DNA of 64,000 bases from Notospermus geniculatus (GCA_002633025.1 NMRB01001752.1:49451-113450); one strand, 5' to 3'; positions 21,511 through 33,256 are shown, counted from the stretch's first letter. Notes: generated by a model from the letters alone, not told the origin. Numbers and translations are program-made.

Positions 21511-21850
21511 GTCCGATATGGTCGCAGAAGTTTCACTTTTGAAGCAGCTAGAATATGGAATAGTTTACCAGCTGAGCATCTCCGAGCCTGTACTCCATAT
21601 ACAGTGAATTCAGGTCTCTGCTGAATAGCTGGGACATGTGGGATGGTGAAGAGTGCAATTGCGCTGTGTAGATGATTGTGTATTTTCAGCTCGGGTGCAA
21701 TTTCATGGTGCTAGGCCTTCGGCCAAGTCGTCATTTTCTGTAGTTATCATTTTGTTATCTTAATTTACTTTTATTTCATGTTAGTCGGTGGAAAAACTTT
21801 GTGCCTCTGCAGTATGTACCGACATTAAATAAAGATTATCTTATCTTATC
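21511..21850 (+). mobile_element. LINE 3' end with TTATC tail
   Basis: The plus-strand frame 21511-21624 reads YGRRSFTFEAARIWNSLP, a typical end of a non-LTR retrotransposon ORF2, and stops at TGA 21622. A ~200-base 3' UTR follows, then AATAAAGATTATCTTATC repeats at about 21829-21850, a CR1/L2-style microsatellite tail. It is 5'-truncated and lies back-to-back with the opposite-strand fragment at 21238-21420, so two insertions meet here. Confidence 0.75.
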
Positions 21851-21929
21851 TTTACTTAATGACCATCTGGTCCCCAATAAATCTAAAAATAGCTGAATTC
21901 TCAGCGTTGTTTTGAGAAATTGCGGGTCA

Positions 21930-22230
21930 GTGTTTCCGCCAGAGGGGGAGAGGGGAGATGATCCCCTCCACAAAAATTTCAAGGAGGGGATATCCCTGCT
22001 CAAGTTTGCAGACTAACCTTTTTCAAATATCACTATTTTCACTTCAGTAGTGTTTTTCTTTAATTTCTTACATTTCAATTCAAATGCAATTTTCCTGCAG
22101 AAGGAAGACTAATTTTGCATTTTTTGGGGGAGTGTAAAAAATGACTCTGGAGGCCATTTTTAACAAAAAAAACTTTTTTTTTTTGAATTTTTTTTCTCCC
22201 CCCTTGAAAATCCTGGTGAAAACCCTGGTC
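21930..22230 (+). mobile_element. Non-coding element, CAGTGTTTCCGCC start
   Basis: It runs from CAGTGTTTCCGCCAGAGGG through TCAAGGAGGGGATATCCCTG and CAGAAGGAAGACTAATTTTG to TCCTGGTGAAAACCCTGG. A reversed, interrupted copy is at about 57080-57635, and 3' ends are at 7275-7440 and in the 55-57-kb duplication. The imperfect terminal symmetry (CAGTGTTT / AAACCCTGG) suggests a hAT-type MITE. Confidence 0.55.
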
Positions 22231-22239
22231 ATTATTTAG

Positions 22240-23990
22240 GCAGATGAACCCAAAGGTTGGACAATTACTAATCAGTGAATCTATAAAAATAACAAGTTGA
22301 TACAATATTTTACGACTTTTTAATGCTTTTTAGTACACATTTCACAAAATTTTGCGACTTTTTTAGGCCTTATTTTATGACTTTTTTATGGGGGAAGAAC
22401 CCTGTTTTTTTGGGCAAGTTTTGGCTTAGGCCTACAATACTCAATAATAGGCACTTAGCTACCGGTATGACATCAATGTCATCACATATACAACTGTATG
22501 TGTGTTGTGTAGCTGTAGGCCTAGTTACTACCAACGATGACAGCTTCCTTTCAGGCTTGCCCATGGTCATGGATGAGGGCTAGGCCTGTCTCATCTGCAG
22601 CCACTCTGTGACTCTGTGAGCCAGCCAGTCAGCCTTGCCTTGCAACGTGCTCTTGTCTTAGTCTTGCACATGCACAGGTGTACCGGTAGGCCTAAGTGTA
22701 CATGGTCTGTACATGTTTATAGGCCTACTCGAAGTTCTCTGGACAAACACCGTCCTGTGCTGTGCGCTTGCACTTGACTTGCATGCAGTTCTGAGACTGA
22801 GAGTGAGAGAGTTGGGTTGAGTTGCGGCTTCGCTGAGGCCTACCTGCCTACAGGCTACATTGAATAGGCCTATAGCAGCATAGGCATCGGCTATAGGCCT
22901 AGGCCTATTGATTCAATCAAATCACCAAAAACTCGAGAAACTGTAACTTTAGACATATGTTGTTACATCAGAAATAAAACCCATATCCATACCATTGCAG
23001 AATATGCCCATTCGGGAGCTTAAAATTCATATCTGCAGGATTTAAAAGTCATTTAAAACCGGGAGAGAGAGAGCATTGTGCCCCATGACTACACTGGCGG
23101 CCGCCATTTTGTACACAATCCATGTCACATGACTTCAACCAAATTGCAACAGAACAAAGTTTTTGCAAGATTCTTCAGCTATCACAAGTGTGATATCGAC
23201 TAGCAAGTATTGTAGTTATAAACCACAGTATGGTGCTCCTTTTGAACTACAATATAAATATTAGACTCTCCCTTGAATTTTAAAAAACACATTTTTCTCA
23301 GAACTAGGTCAAACCAAGAAAATCTGGGACGCAAATCACGTGACTTCTTCAATATCAGCAGCAACATGGCGGAAGGTCAGAGCAGCTTCAAAAACATTGC
23401 GAATACAACACCGATTTCTGCAGGGATACATGCTTTGATTGTTAGTTTAGTGGATGTACAGTAAATATAAGGTCCGTATCTTGATAGAAATTTGATTTCC
23501 TCGGCTTAATACGTTGTATATATGCACAAATGTCGTGGAACTCATTATGGCGCTAAATCGTGCGATCGAAGCCGTCTGCACTGCTGCACGCACGCAGACA
23601 GAGTCANTTGGTGGTGGCGGCGGCACCAAAAAAACGCTGGTTTTTGTCTGCGATCGATTTGTTCATTTCTCTTGAATTTTTTGTTTTTAAATTTTAGGGA
23701 TGTTAGATACCGTAAAGCCGTAAATTCTTCTAAAGTGGTGGGAGGCCTAATTTTCACCCCCTGCTGCCATAGTGAAATTTTAGAACCAGTTGTTGGACGG
23801 CTTACCACGTGGCTTTGTTGTTGTCTTTTTAACCCACTCACGTCTTAACATGATAGAGGGCATGAAGTAATAACAGGTTTCTAAGGTGAAAGACATAGCT
23901 TACAGTTACAGTCATAGACGTTAGTTTATCTACACCTGATAGTGATACTTACATGTACTTCTGGCCAATTTTAACACGGTTTGTTCCATA
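22240..23990. other. Non-coding spacer
   Basis: AGGCCTA-rich sequence is concentrated at 22430-22920. An ATGGCGGAAGGTC start in good context lies at 23366 but opens only about 30 residues, ending at 23462. One undetermined base lies at 23607. No gene is supported. Confidence 0.4.
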
Positions 23991-23994
23991 GGCC

Positions 23995-24965
23995 GCGTCA
24001 TAAAAAAATCTTAAGCATCGTGCAACCTTCCGCCTCGAAATTTCTTGCCTCCTCAAATCTTTTTAAAATTTTTTTTCAATTTTTTCCTCCTATTTTTACC
24101 ATTTTACAACAAACTCTGACGATCCTCAATTGGGCCATGACTCGTATTTGTAGGCTACTTTTTGAAATAAAAACCTTTTTGAGTTCCTAAGGCAGAGAAC
24201 GACAAATCATTTTTTTTGCTGGTTGTCCACGGACAACCTGAATTCCAGAATTTGGTTGTCCGCATCAAACGTTGATTGCCCGTAGGCCTAGATGAAAGCA
24301 TTGCATGATAAAGCTGCTCTCAGGGCAGTTGTCCACGGACAACTGATTGGAGGAAATGGCTTGTCCGTTTGGGAAAATCAGTTGTCCCGGGCGCCCGGAC
24401 AACCAATTTGTCGTTCACTGTAAGGGTTCGTCCATTGTATGATTAAAGCTGCAATGCTTCAAAGCTCTCTTCCTATGATCACATTTCAGTATGACAGTGT
24501 ATGAGAAATAAAAGAAAAAAAGAAAAACCCTTTCTCCTTCCTCACTTTTTACAAGTAGGCCTAGGCCTATGACTGTTGCTAAGGCCACATAAAAAAAATC
24601 TTTAGTTTAGCATCAGTCAAACTTGTAAAAAGTGAGGAGGGAGGAGTTTTTTTTTGTTTTTTTTTTAATACTGTACTGTGATCATCGAAAGAGAGCTTGG
24701 AAGGAAGCACTGCACCATTTACCATACAATAGACAAATCCTTAGTATTAACTCGAAAAAGGTTTTTATTCAAAAAAATATCTGAGTCACCCTGGAAAAGG
24801 CATGTGTAGACAAGAAACCACACTTTTTGACAGAGAACATTATAATGTGAGAAAAAATTGAAAAAAAAAATTTTTTTTGAAAAAAAAGTTTTTTTCCCAA
24901 AAAAAATAAATTTTGAGGTGGCGAGAAAATTCGAGGCGGGCGATGATGCTAAACTAAAGATTTTT
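23995..24965. repeat. Diverged inverted copies of the 55.8-kb repeat
   Basis: AAAAATCTTTAGTTTAGCAT, CTCACTTTTTACAAGTAGGC and GAAATAAAAACCTTTTT are shared with 55815-56150 and 56660-57000. Within this stretch the words occur in both orientations, forming a large imperfect palindrome centred near 24.5 kb. An inserted block at 24220-24410 repeats GTTGTCCACGGACAAC-type palindromes. Confidence 0.5.
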
Positions 24966-25017
24966 TTATGTAGCCTAAATTAAAGTTTTTTTGTATGGCC
25001 ATGATTATGAAAGTGTA

Positions 25018-25126
25018 CCGTAATTTCCTGACTATAGGGCGCACCTGACTATAAGGCGCACCCCCAATTTCACCCAAAATCTCTGATGAAATCCATACAT
25101 AAGGCGCACCTCCCTATAATAGTCAG
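25018..25126. repeat. ATAAGGCGCACC MITE remnant, cut by the hAT insertion
   Basis: CCTGACTATAGGGCGCACC and CTATAAGGCGCACC are followed by the partial complement CGCACCTCCCTATAATAGTC. The hAT element at 25127 appears to have landed in its right end; the continuation AGTCAGGTC is on the far side at 29191. Confidence 0.5.
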
Positions 25127-28100
25127 CAGGGTTCGCACGCCTCCTGGAAAACCTGGAATGTCATGGAATTTCGAGTTAACAAAATCCAGGCCTGGAAACC
25201 CTTGAAAATCGGCGAAATTGCCTTGATGTCATGGAATTGTCATGGAAAATCGAGTCGCTTGTCAATAAAGAAAAAACTGCCGCCATTTTGTCCAAGCCGG
25301 TTCACGTGATTCAGACTACTGCCCTAACTGAATAATCAACCTTGTCCCATGACCGGAACAAATTGCCCCACTCGATCTACTCAACATCTTGAGCTGCTCA
25401 AAAATGTGTCGATGGGTCATCGATGGGTGGCCAATTAACACCTCTAAATTGGTTACTCAGTGAAACAAAGGCAATTACAACCAATAAATTATAATTCTTT
25501 TCTTGTTCGTTCTGAGTTTATTTGTTCTGATTTGTTCTGATTATTGCAACCTGATTATCGCACGAGCGTCGCTTGGCTGTTTGGTGCCGAGATTGACGTA
25601 AGCGCATGCTCTGTTGTGACCATAAAAATGGCGTCGCAAGGAAGCTTCTTCAGTTATCTGTTTCAACTTCGTGTGCACTGCATCAACTGCGTCGTAATTT
25701 TGATCGATTTTCGTGGAGGAAGGATAGAGTTACAAGAAAGTATGCCACGGCAGCCGGGAACCTGTAGTTTTCAGGAGCATTGGATATCTAACGATAATTA
25801 CAAGGACTGGATCGAACGGGATGTTTCCAACAAGCACAACGCCAGATGCCGTGTGTGTAAGAAATCGTTTGACATTTCTAACATGGGTGAAGCAGCGGTT
25901 CGGAGTCACAACAAAGGTGAAAAACATCGCTCATTGCTGTCGAAGGTACTGTCATCTCATGCAGGAACGATAGGACCGATTTCGGATTTCTTCAAATCCA
26001 CAGGCACAGGAAATCGATCGAATACGAATGGATCAGTAGTCCCAATCGGTAAGCCTACTGGTATTATAGGCCAAGGTCAAGGAACTCTTCCCTTGGCAAC
26101 ATGCCCAGATACTGATGCATTGCACAGTCCTTGTGGAACTGGCCTTTCATCTTTTGTGGTGACAGAAGATGTGATTAAGGCAGAGATTTTGTGGACACTG
26201 AGGAGCATTGAGCACCATAGCTCATATCATTCTAATGAGGGGATTGACAAGACATTTCAGAAAATGTTCCCGGATTCTAAGATTGCTCAGCGGTTTTCTT
26301 GTGGGGAGAAAAAGACTGCCTATTTGTGTTGTTTTGGTTTGGCACCCCACTTTTTGGACATTCTGAAGGAGTCTGTGAACAAACAGAACTATGTTCTTCT
26401 CTTCGATGAGTCGTTGAATAAGATAACAAAGAGGAAACAGCTTGATGTCCATGTTCGGTACTGGGACCACAATCAAGTCAAGACACGGTACTTGAATTCA
26501 AGCTTCATGGGGCATGCTCAGTCGGAGCTTCTGCTGGACCACTTCTTGGAGTCAACAGAGATGCTTAATAGAAAAAGGCTGTTTCAGGTAAGCTACTTTC
26601 CTGATCTACTAAGTATTAATTTTAATCTTGTTCAGATTTATTCTGAAAATAACCTCAAAATGGTTGCTGTTATTGTTGTACTGTAAATTATTTGCATGTA
26701 TTGATTGATGTTACATTTGTTTACTGCTTTTTGTCTTGATAATTCACAATTCTCAGACAGTCTTTTATATGTCATTTCAGGTTTCAATGGATGGACCAAA
26801 CGTCAATTGGAAGTTTGTACGCCTGCTTCGAGAACATGTCAGAGACACGTGTGATGGATCGTTTGTGAATATCGGGAGCTGTGGTCTCCACATCGTACAT
26901 GGAGCTTTCAAGGATGCTGCTTCTGCATTTGGATGGGAGCTGGATCGTTTCTTTTTTTCGTGTTACACGCTCTTTCATGACACTCCAGCTCGACGTGAGG
27001 ACTTTCAGACAGTTACAGGCACGAATATTTTCCCGCTCAAGTTTTGTAAGCATCGCTGGCTGGAGAATGTACCTGTGGCTGAACGTTGTCTACAAATCAT
27101 ACCACAGTTGAGGAAGTATTGTAAGGCTGTTGAGCAAAAGACTGTTAAGAATCCAAAGACGCAGTCTTATGATACAGTGCAGAAGATGTTGAAGGACCCA
27201 TCCCTTGAGGTCAAGATGCATGCCTTCGTTTCTCTGGCTAAACAGGTGACGCCCTTCTTGACAGTTTACCAGACAGACAGGCCAATGCTTCCATTCCTGG
27301 CTGAGGATCTATACAAGCTCGTTAAAGGACTCATGACTCGAATTGTTCGAAGTGAAATTCTGAAGTCAAATGGTGGAAGTACAAATGGACTAGCCCGAAT
27401 CGATGTCACAAAATCTGAAAATCTTTGTGTTCACCATCGGGTAGACATTGGGTTCAGCAGTGAGGAACTTTTGAAGAAACTGTGTTAAGCAAAGACAGTT
27501 AGTGAAAGAAGTGCTTTGGAAATTCGTGCAGAATTCAAGACAGGTGTGGTTAAGATGATCACAAAACTTCTTGATAAATGTCCAATGAAGTACACGCTTG
27601 TGCAGGCCATGAAATGCTTCGATCCAAGAGAGATGATCAAACATCGTGACAGCTGTGTGGAGAAATTCGGCCAAGTGATGAAGTGTCTTGTTGAAGACAA
27701 GAAACTAAGTGAACTGAACTGTGATACACTGAGGATGCAATATATTGCATTTCTGGATGAGGATGTTCCAGAGAACAGTGGTAGATTTCAAAACTTTCGC
27801 CCAACCCAGGAATGTGATCGCATCGATGTACTCTTCCACGAACTCATGCATGGCAGAAATGAATATGAAAAACTGTGGTCTGTGGTGCAGGATCTTCTGC
27901 TACTGTCCCACGGACAGGCTACTGTTGAGAGAGGATTCTCTTTTAACAAAGAAATCGCAGAAGACAACATACAGGAGAGAACTTTCATTGCACAGAGGCT
28001 TGTGCTGGACCACATTAAGTCTGTGGGTGGTTCAATCAATGTGCTCATCAACAAAAAAATGGTCATGGGTGCTGCCGGTGCCAGACAGAGGTACATGGCC

Positions 28101-29190
28101 TATCTGGACCAGCAAAGAAGAAAGGCTGCAGCAGAGTCGGATCAAAATTCTAGAAAGAGAAAGGGAATAATGGATGAGATTGAGGAAATGAAGTCAAAGA
28201 AAAGACGATTGGAGTCTGATGCCACTTCCCTTGCGAAGTCTGCAGATGAACTTGCTGAGAAAGCAGAGACTGTAAACACTGTAAAGGAAGTTAGACATTT
28301 GATTGCGAAATCGAACAGCCACAGGAATACATCCAAAGAAAAGCTGGCGAAAGTTAAGGAACTTGATGCAAAACTGAATGAGAAATTGTCAGAGTTGAAG
28401 TCTGCTTGAATTTCATGTCTACATTGTACATGTACTAACATTCCTTTAACCACCAGGCTTTAATTCAACAGAGCCTTGTGTCATTGGCTTAGTCTTATGA
28501 ACTGTAACAGCTAGTAGCATGTAATGAACAAGGATTGCTCTGTGAATTTAATTATTTTTTCTACTGTACTAGTACACTGTTTAGTGTTACCATGGCAACT
28601 GTTCCTGAGCTTTGAAGTTCTTGCCAAATCATCATTTTTGATATCATACATGTATGAGATATTTGTGAAAAGTACAAACACAATCATGAATCTAGTGTAC
28701 CGGTATTTAATTAGGTAGCGCATGAATATCATTCCTTTACCACCACCAGGCTTTAATTTATTAACACAGCCTTGTGTAGGGCCTATTGGCTTATGAATAG
28801 CCAGTACATGTATAATAGTACTAAGTATATGTAGCATGTATTGAATAAGGATTGCTCTGTGATGACCATACAAAATGATACTGTACTCTGTTACTTACCA
28901 ACTGTTCCTGACAAGTTCTTACCAAATCATCATTTGTGCAATATGCTATATGAGGTATTTGTAAAAATAAACATTTTTTATTTATATTAGATATGTGTAG
29001 TTGGTCTCAATTTCTTGCAAGGTGGATAAGGTACATTGACAGACATTATCTTTGGGATGTAAGGTCCGAAAAAACTCTGTCAGTATCTTGCTTTCCATGC
29101 CGAAAAGTGTCCTGGAATTTTGCCATTCCTGCCCTGGAAAGTCCTGGAAATGTCCTGGAAATTTGGGATACAGGAGGTGTACGAACCCTG
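25127..29190 (+). mobile_element. hAT-like transposon, ~4.06 kb, both ends present
   Basis: The ends are CAGGGTTCGCACGCCTCCTG and, in complement, CAGGGTTCGTACACCTCCTG: 18 of 20 bases agree. AGTCAG lies directly outside both ends (25121-25126 and 29191-29196), a 6-bp direct repeat where hAT elements normally give 8. Subterminal CCTGGAAA / TTTCCAGG words recur inside both ends (25140-25250 and 29108-29160), plausible transposase binding sites. It encodes one spliced transposase gene. Confidence 0.85.
25742..28409 (+). pseudogene. hAT-family transposase, one internal stop
   Basis: A cut-and-paste transposase gene of two exons: 25742-26587 and 26781-28409. The 193-bp intron has GTAAGC/TTTCAG borders and preserves frame (phase 0). 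I chose ATG 25742 because the zinc finger follows directly; an in-frame ATG at 25544 also exists. Near residues 36-62 there is a BED/C2H2-like finger (CRVC then HNKGEKH). The DDE core is spread over exon 2. The C-terminal dimerisation motif HGQATVERGFSFNKE is at about 27908-27955 and a Lys/Glu coiled-coil tail ends the protein. TAA at 27486-27488 interrupts the frame, which continues cleanly for 307 more codons. It is a single recent lesion, an assembly error, or a readthrough site. Full length would be about 823 residues. Confidence 0.85.
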
Positions 29191-29284
29191 AGTCAGGTCA
29201 AAATACAGTTTAACCCCCAAAAAATTGCTACAAAAGGTTTTTCAATTGATTCTGATAGGTTTTAGTGTACTTTTTAACATACTA

Positions 29285-30013
29285 ACGTCCCGACCTGAAA
29301 TTCCGCCAACGTCACGATGACGTCACGCGCGCAAAAAATCGGCACTTTTTCGGTTGTCGCCTGCATTGTTGAAAGTCTGTGTCATCAGCGACACAAATTC
29401 TTGCACGATGTAAAAGAGGCAGATCCACTTTATGTTTTCTCAGTTTCTTATTGAAATCTGTTCATCACCTTCAGTTTAAATCTCCGTCAATTGTGTGCGT
29501 CACAAGTTTCATGTCGCTCAATTGCTGCTTACGACGAATTTGAAAGAAAACGGCAGGCAGTTTCAGTCCAGCTGTCCTGCGTCCCACCTTCATTGATTTA
29601 CCTTGAAATGTGACTGAACCTAAAGTGTAACCCAAAGTTGACATTGTTTCCACGTATTTAAGAAAACATTGGGTTTTTCATATTTTTTTCTCCTTTAAAA
29701 TGAAATTGGCGAAATTGCAGAACCCCCTTTGGTGGGTGTTTTGTTTGCGCGGTGCTTGAGTTTTGCCTTTCGCACGGGTGCCAACTTGCGACGGCTGATA
29801 CTCGGGTTATGTACCAATCAATTGACCTTAGTTTTACAGAGTGCCTCTAATACAGGTGATACTGCAATCGTATCGCGTTATTCAAAAGAATAACCATCAC
29901 ATTTAAAAGAAAACTCAGATAATTCGCAAATTGGCGAAATTTTAGGCCCCCTCTGGGTGATTAACGTCAAAATTTCGACGTCATACCGCTGGCGAAATTT
30001 CAGGTCGGGACGT
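29285..30013. mobile_element. 729-bp MITE, TA duplication, empty site visible
   Basis: The ends are ACGTCCCGACCTGAAATT and, in complement, ACGTCCCGACCTGAAATT, flanked by TA at 29283-29284 and 30014-30015. The opposite fold-back arm at about 32490-32510 has the same flanks without the element (ACATAC-TA-AAAGTTT in complement), a perfect empty site. It has no transposase. It is a Tc1/mariner-class passenger that arrived after the fold-back formed. Confidence 0.9.
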
Positions 30014-30120
30014 TAAAAGTTTACCAAAGTTGGACACCCGGAAAAGTGTTTTTTTCAAGATGGCGCCCAAGATGGCCGCCGAAACCTTTGTAATGGTCAT
30101 AAGTCTGTAACTATCAACTG

Positions 30121-30640
30121 AAATTTGATGATCTTGGTGTCTATCCCTAGGTTTTCGGGGGCAAGGAACACATTAAGACAATAAGAAACAATGTTGGCGC
30201 ATTACGTAACACGAAAATCCAATATGGCGTCAAACATGGCCGCCGGCACCTCTGAATGGCCATAAGTCTGTAACTATTAACTCAAATTTGATGATCTTGG
30301 TGTCTATCCCTAGGTTTTCGGGGGCAAGGAACACATTAAGACAATAAGAAACAATGTTGGCCCATTACGTAACACGGAAATCCAATATGGCGTCAAACAT
30401 GGCCGCCGACACCTCTGAATGGCCGTAAGTCTGTAACTATTAACTCAAATTTGATGATCTTGGTGTCTATCCCTATGTTTTGGGGGGCAAGGAACACATC
30501 AAGGCCATTAAAAATGACACTGGACCATTACCTAACAGGTAAGTTCAATATGGCGTCCAACATGGCCACCGGCACCTCCATATAGCCAACTGTTCATCAT
30601 TCAAATTTGATGATCTTTGTGTCTATTCACAGGTTTATGA
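30121..30640. repeat. Tandem repeat, ~163-bp unit, 3-4 copies
   Basis: AAATTTGATGATCTTGG starts at 30121, 30284, 30447 and 30603 (last unit variant). Each unit includes CTATCCCTAGGTTTTCGGGG and a CAAACATGGCCGCC block. The complementary array occupies about 32040-32420 in the right arm. It is the 3' non-coding part of the fold-back parent element. Confidence 0.85.
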
Positions 30641-30776
30641 AGGCATGGAACACATTAACACAACTTTGGATGTCACTGAGCTATTGGATCATTATGAAAT
30701 TCAATTCATGACCATCAACTGTCAACCATCACCTATTACGCAAACACCTTTGTCCATAAAATAAGTTTTAGAGCGT

Positions 30777-31265
30777 TCAGTTTTGAGTGTAATCCTCCTC
30801 CTCCTCAGTATCGACCTCTTGAGTGTTGTTTGGATTGTCACAGTTTTCGGTTTGGCAAGGGCCACATGCAGCAGCGCAAGGGAGTCCATAGCGTCTGCAG
30901 CTGCATCGGGAGGATTTGTATGCTCCCAAACAGTTGCAATGGATAATTTTCAAAAGTTAGTCAGGCGCAGCATTCTTTTCAGTCATAATTGGAATTAACT
31001 GATCGTTTCACCCATTCAGTTGGATTCACAGGACTTCATGACAGGATCAGATTTCTCCTAAAATTTCTTTCAACAGGTTAATGTTATACACTCTGTGTTC
31101 TTGTGACTGCTTGTTTGCGTCAGAACGGAAATAGATGACATCATTGTCTGTTCTGGAGTAATGAAGGAGCAAGATCAGCAAATCTGTATCCTCACCGACC
31201 AACGTTGTGGTGCAATGACGGGATCGTTCAACAGTGGCCTTAACAGTATCAACTTCTGCATCCCA
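30777..31265 (-). pseudogene. PIN/XPG-like nuclease gene fragment, internally deleted
   Basis: Read on the minus strand from about 31265, a clean frame gives VERSRHCTTTLVGEDTDLL then FRSDANKQSQEHRVYNIN, stopping at TGA 31047. The (G/E)DTDLL motif plus a following VYNI is the pattern of the nuclease-like ORF found in several animal transposons. The gene then jumps by deletion to its C-terminus (30960-30777), where a CRC/tesmin-like cysteine-rich tail is read (HCNCLG..SSRCSCRRYGLPC), ending at TGA 30777. One cysteine of the tail is replaced by tyrosine, and an in-frame TAA precedes the tail. It is not functional. Confidence 0.75.
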
Positions 31266-31330
31266 TGGTGACTGAATGATAGGACTGAGGGATTTTCTGC
31301 ATCGGAAAAAAGTCAGCCTTCCAGAAATTA

Positions 31331-31900
31331 GTGAAATCTGATCCTGTCATGAGGCCCTGTGCTAGTGCATTCACCCTTCAAAACAAATCTCAAGAGGACA
31401 TATCGAAACTGGGCAAAGACCTGATGGTTGGTCTCTTTGGTGGCAAGTCTAATGATACGCTGTCATCGCTGCTCCATATCATTTTCACCAAGAAAGTGGC
31501 AACTGCTAAAGCATTTGTCACTCCTGAAAGGCTTCCCTCAACTTCCCCTGCCACAAGATTCCATAGCCCAGCCAATGCGTGTACTTCCAAATTATGGTAT
31601 GGATGGGCATGGCAAATGAAATGAACCCAACTGAATGGAGATGGAAGCAGGAAAACGATCAGTTAATTCCAATTATGACCGAAAATAATGCTGCGCCTGA
31701 CCACGGACCTGACTAACCGCTAACTTTTGAAAATTATCCATTGCAACTGTTTGGGAGGATGCAAATCCTCCCGATGCAGCTGCAGACGCTATGGACTCCC
31801 TTGCACTGCTGCATGTGGCCCTTGCCAAACCGAAAACTGTGACAATCCAAACAACACTCAAGAGGTCGATACTGAGGAGGAGGATGACACTCAAAACTGA
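31331..31900 (+). pseudogene. Second, opposed copy of the same nuclease-like gene
   Basis: The plus-strand frame 31331-31624 reads DLMVGLFGGKSNDTLSSL and PERLPSTSPATRFHS, the middle region typical of the same transposon nuclease family. After frameshifts the segment NPTEWRWKQENDQLIPIM follows, and then the cysteine tail from 31730 (CNCLGGCKSSRCSCRR) ends at TGA 31898 with an acidic end (DTEEEDD). This copy keeps the central part that the minus-strand copy lost and lacks the EDTDLL part, so neither is whole. Confidence 0.75.
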
Positions 31901-32601
31901 ACGCTCTAAAACTTATTTTATGGACAAAGGTGTTTGCGTAATAGGTGATGGTTGACAGTTGATGGTCATGAATTGAATTTCATAATGATTCAATAGCTCA
32001 GTGACATCCAAAGTTGTGTTAATGTGTTCCATGCCTCCATAAACCTGTGAATAGACACAAAGATCATCAAATTTGAATGATGAACAGTTGGCTATACGGA
32101 GGTGCCGGTGGCCATGTTGGACGCCATATTGGACTTACCTGTTAGGTAATGGTCCAATGTCATTTTTAATGGTCTTAATGTGTTCCTTGCCCCCAAAAAC
32201 ATGGGGATAGACACCAAGATCACCAAATTTGAGTTAATAGTTACAGACTTATGCCCATTCAGAGGTGTCGGCGGCCATGTTTGACGCCATATTGGATTTC
32301 CGTGTTACGTAATGGGCCAACATTGTTTTTTATTGTTTTATTGTGTTCCTTGCCCCTGAAAACCTAGGGATAGACACTAAGATCATCAAATTTGAGTTGA
32401 TAGTTACAGACTTATAGCCATTCAGAGGTTTCGGCAGCCATCTTGGGCGCCATCTTGAAAAAAACACTTTTCCGGGCGTCCAACTTTGGTAAACTTTTAG
32501 TATGTTAAAAAGTGCACTAAAACCTACCAGAATCAATTGAAAAACCTTTTGTAGCAATTTTTTGGGGGTTGAGGGGGTATTTTCCATATATTGACCTGAC
32601 T

Positions 32602-32770
32602 AAAAGTACCTTTCGGCAGCAAAGTATTCGTGATGGGTGGTGATTTCCGCCAGGTCGTCCCTGTCTTACCAAGACAACCACGAACAGCCGTTGTAGAAAA
32701 CTGTCTAAAACGCTCACACCTATGCCAGTCTTCAAGATGTTCAAACAAACCCAGAATATGAGGGCAGGTC
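32602..32770 (+). pseudogene. Helitron helicase fragment (motif II-III region)
   Basis: It reads KVFVMGGDFRQVVPVLPRQP then VVENCLKRSHL before the frame is lost. GGDFRQVLPV is the hallmark of Helitron-type PIF1 helicases. The continuation is separated from the C-terminal part at 34229 by about 1.4 kb that includes a MITE. Confidence 0.8.
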
Positions 32771-32845
32771 TTGGATATCCCCCGAAGCGGTTTTATACAA
32801 ATGCATCCGAGGCCATGAATCGCAAAATTCAAGCGTGGCAGCTAA

Positions 32846-33202
32846 AGCCTCGCTTATGTTGCCCTACGCTGTGATAGAAATAGCGTCAACAAGTTGCAAC
32901 TGATAACTTATGTCACCACCGACTAGAAAAATACCGATCGGTCGCAACTACCTGGAACTAGTTTATCGCCGTCTTTTGAGTGCGTATGTCGACACTGATT
33001 TCTTTTGATTTTAAGTAAAACGTGCTGAAGTTGAACACGTGCGATTTTCTGGATCTGGATATTTGTAGTTTGCAACTAGTTACTCGCTGACGCCCGAGAG
33101 CTTATGTCACCTAAGAGGTTGTGACTAATTAGTTCCAACTACGCGACGATTATCAGTTGCCAACTAGTTCTGACTGTACGTAAGGGCGACATAAGCGAGG
33201 CT
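32846..33202. mobile_element. PIF/Harbinger-like MITE, 357 bp, TAA duplication
   Basis: The ends are AGCCTCGCTTATGTTGCCC and, in complement, AGCCTCGCTTATGTCGCCC. TAA flanks both sides (32843-32845 and 33203-33205), a TWA target as in PIF/Harbinger elements. Internal words CTTATGTC and GACATAAGC form further stems. It lies inside the broken Helitron helicase. Confidence 0.8.
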
Positions 33203-33256
33203 TAAGGCGTGAATCTGGGCTTTACGCTTTTGTTAAGTCAATAAGGGGGTTTATTC

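Larger units (their letters stand above)
29197..32600. mobile_element. Fold-back composite element with ~1-kb arms
   Basis: The left arm (29197-31020, less the insertion at 29285-30013) and the right arm (about 31625-32600) are reverse complements for about 1 kb. They share TTTTTCAATTGATTCTG near the outer end and AATTGGAATTAACTGATCG near the inner end. Both arms carry the 3' end of the same nuclease-like gene followed by a tandem-repeat 3' region, so the structure is two copies of one element joined 5'-to-5' with internal deletions. Confidence 0.8.
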
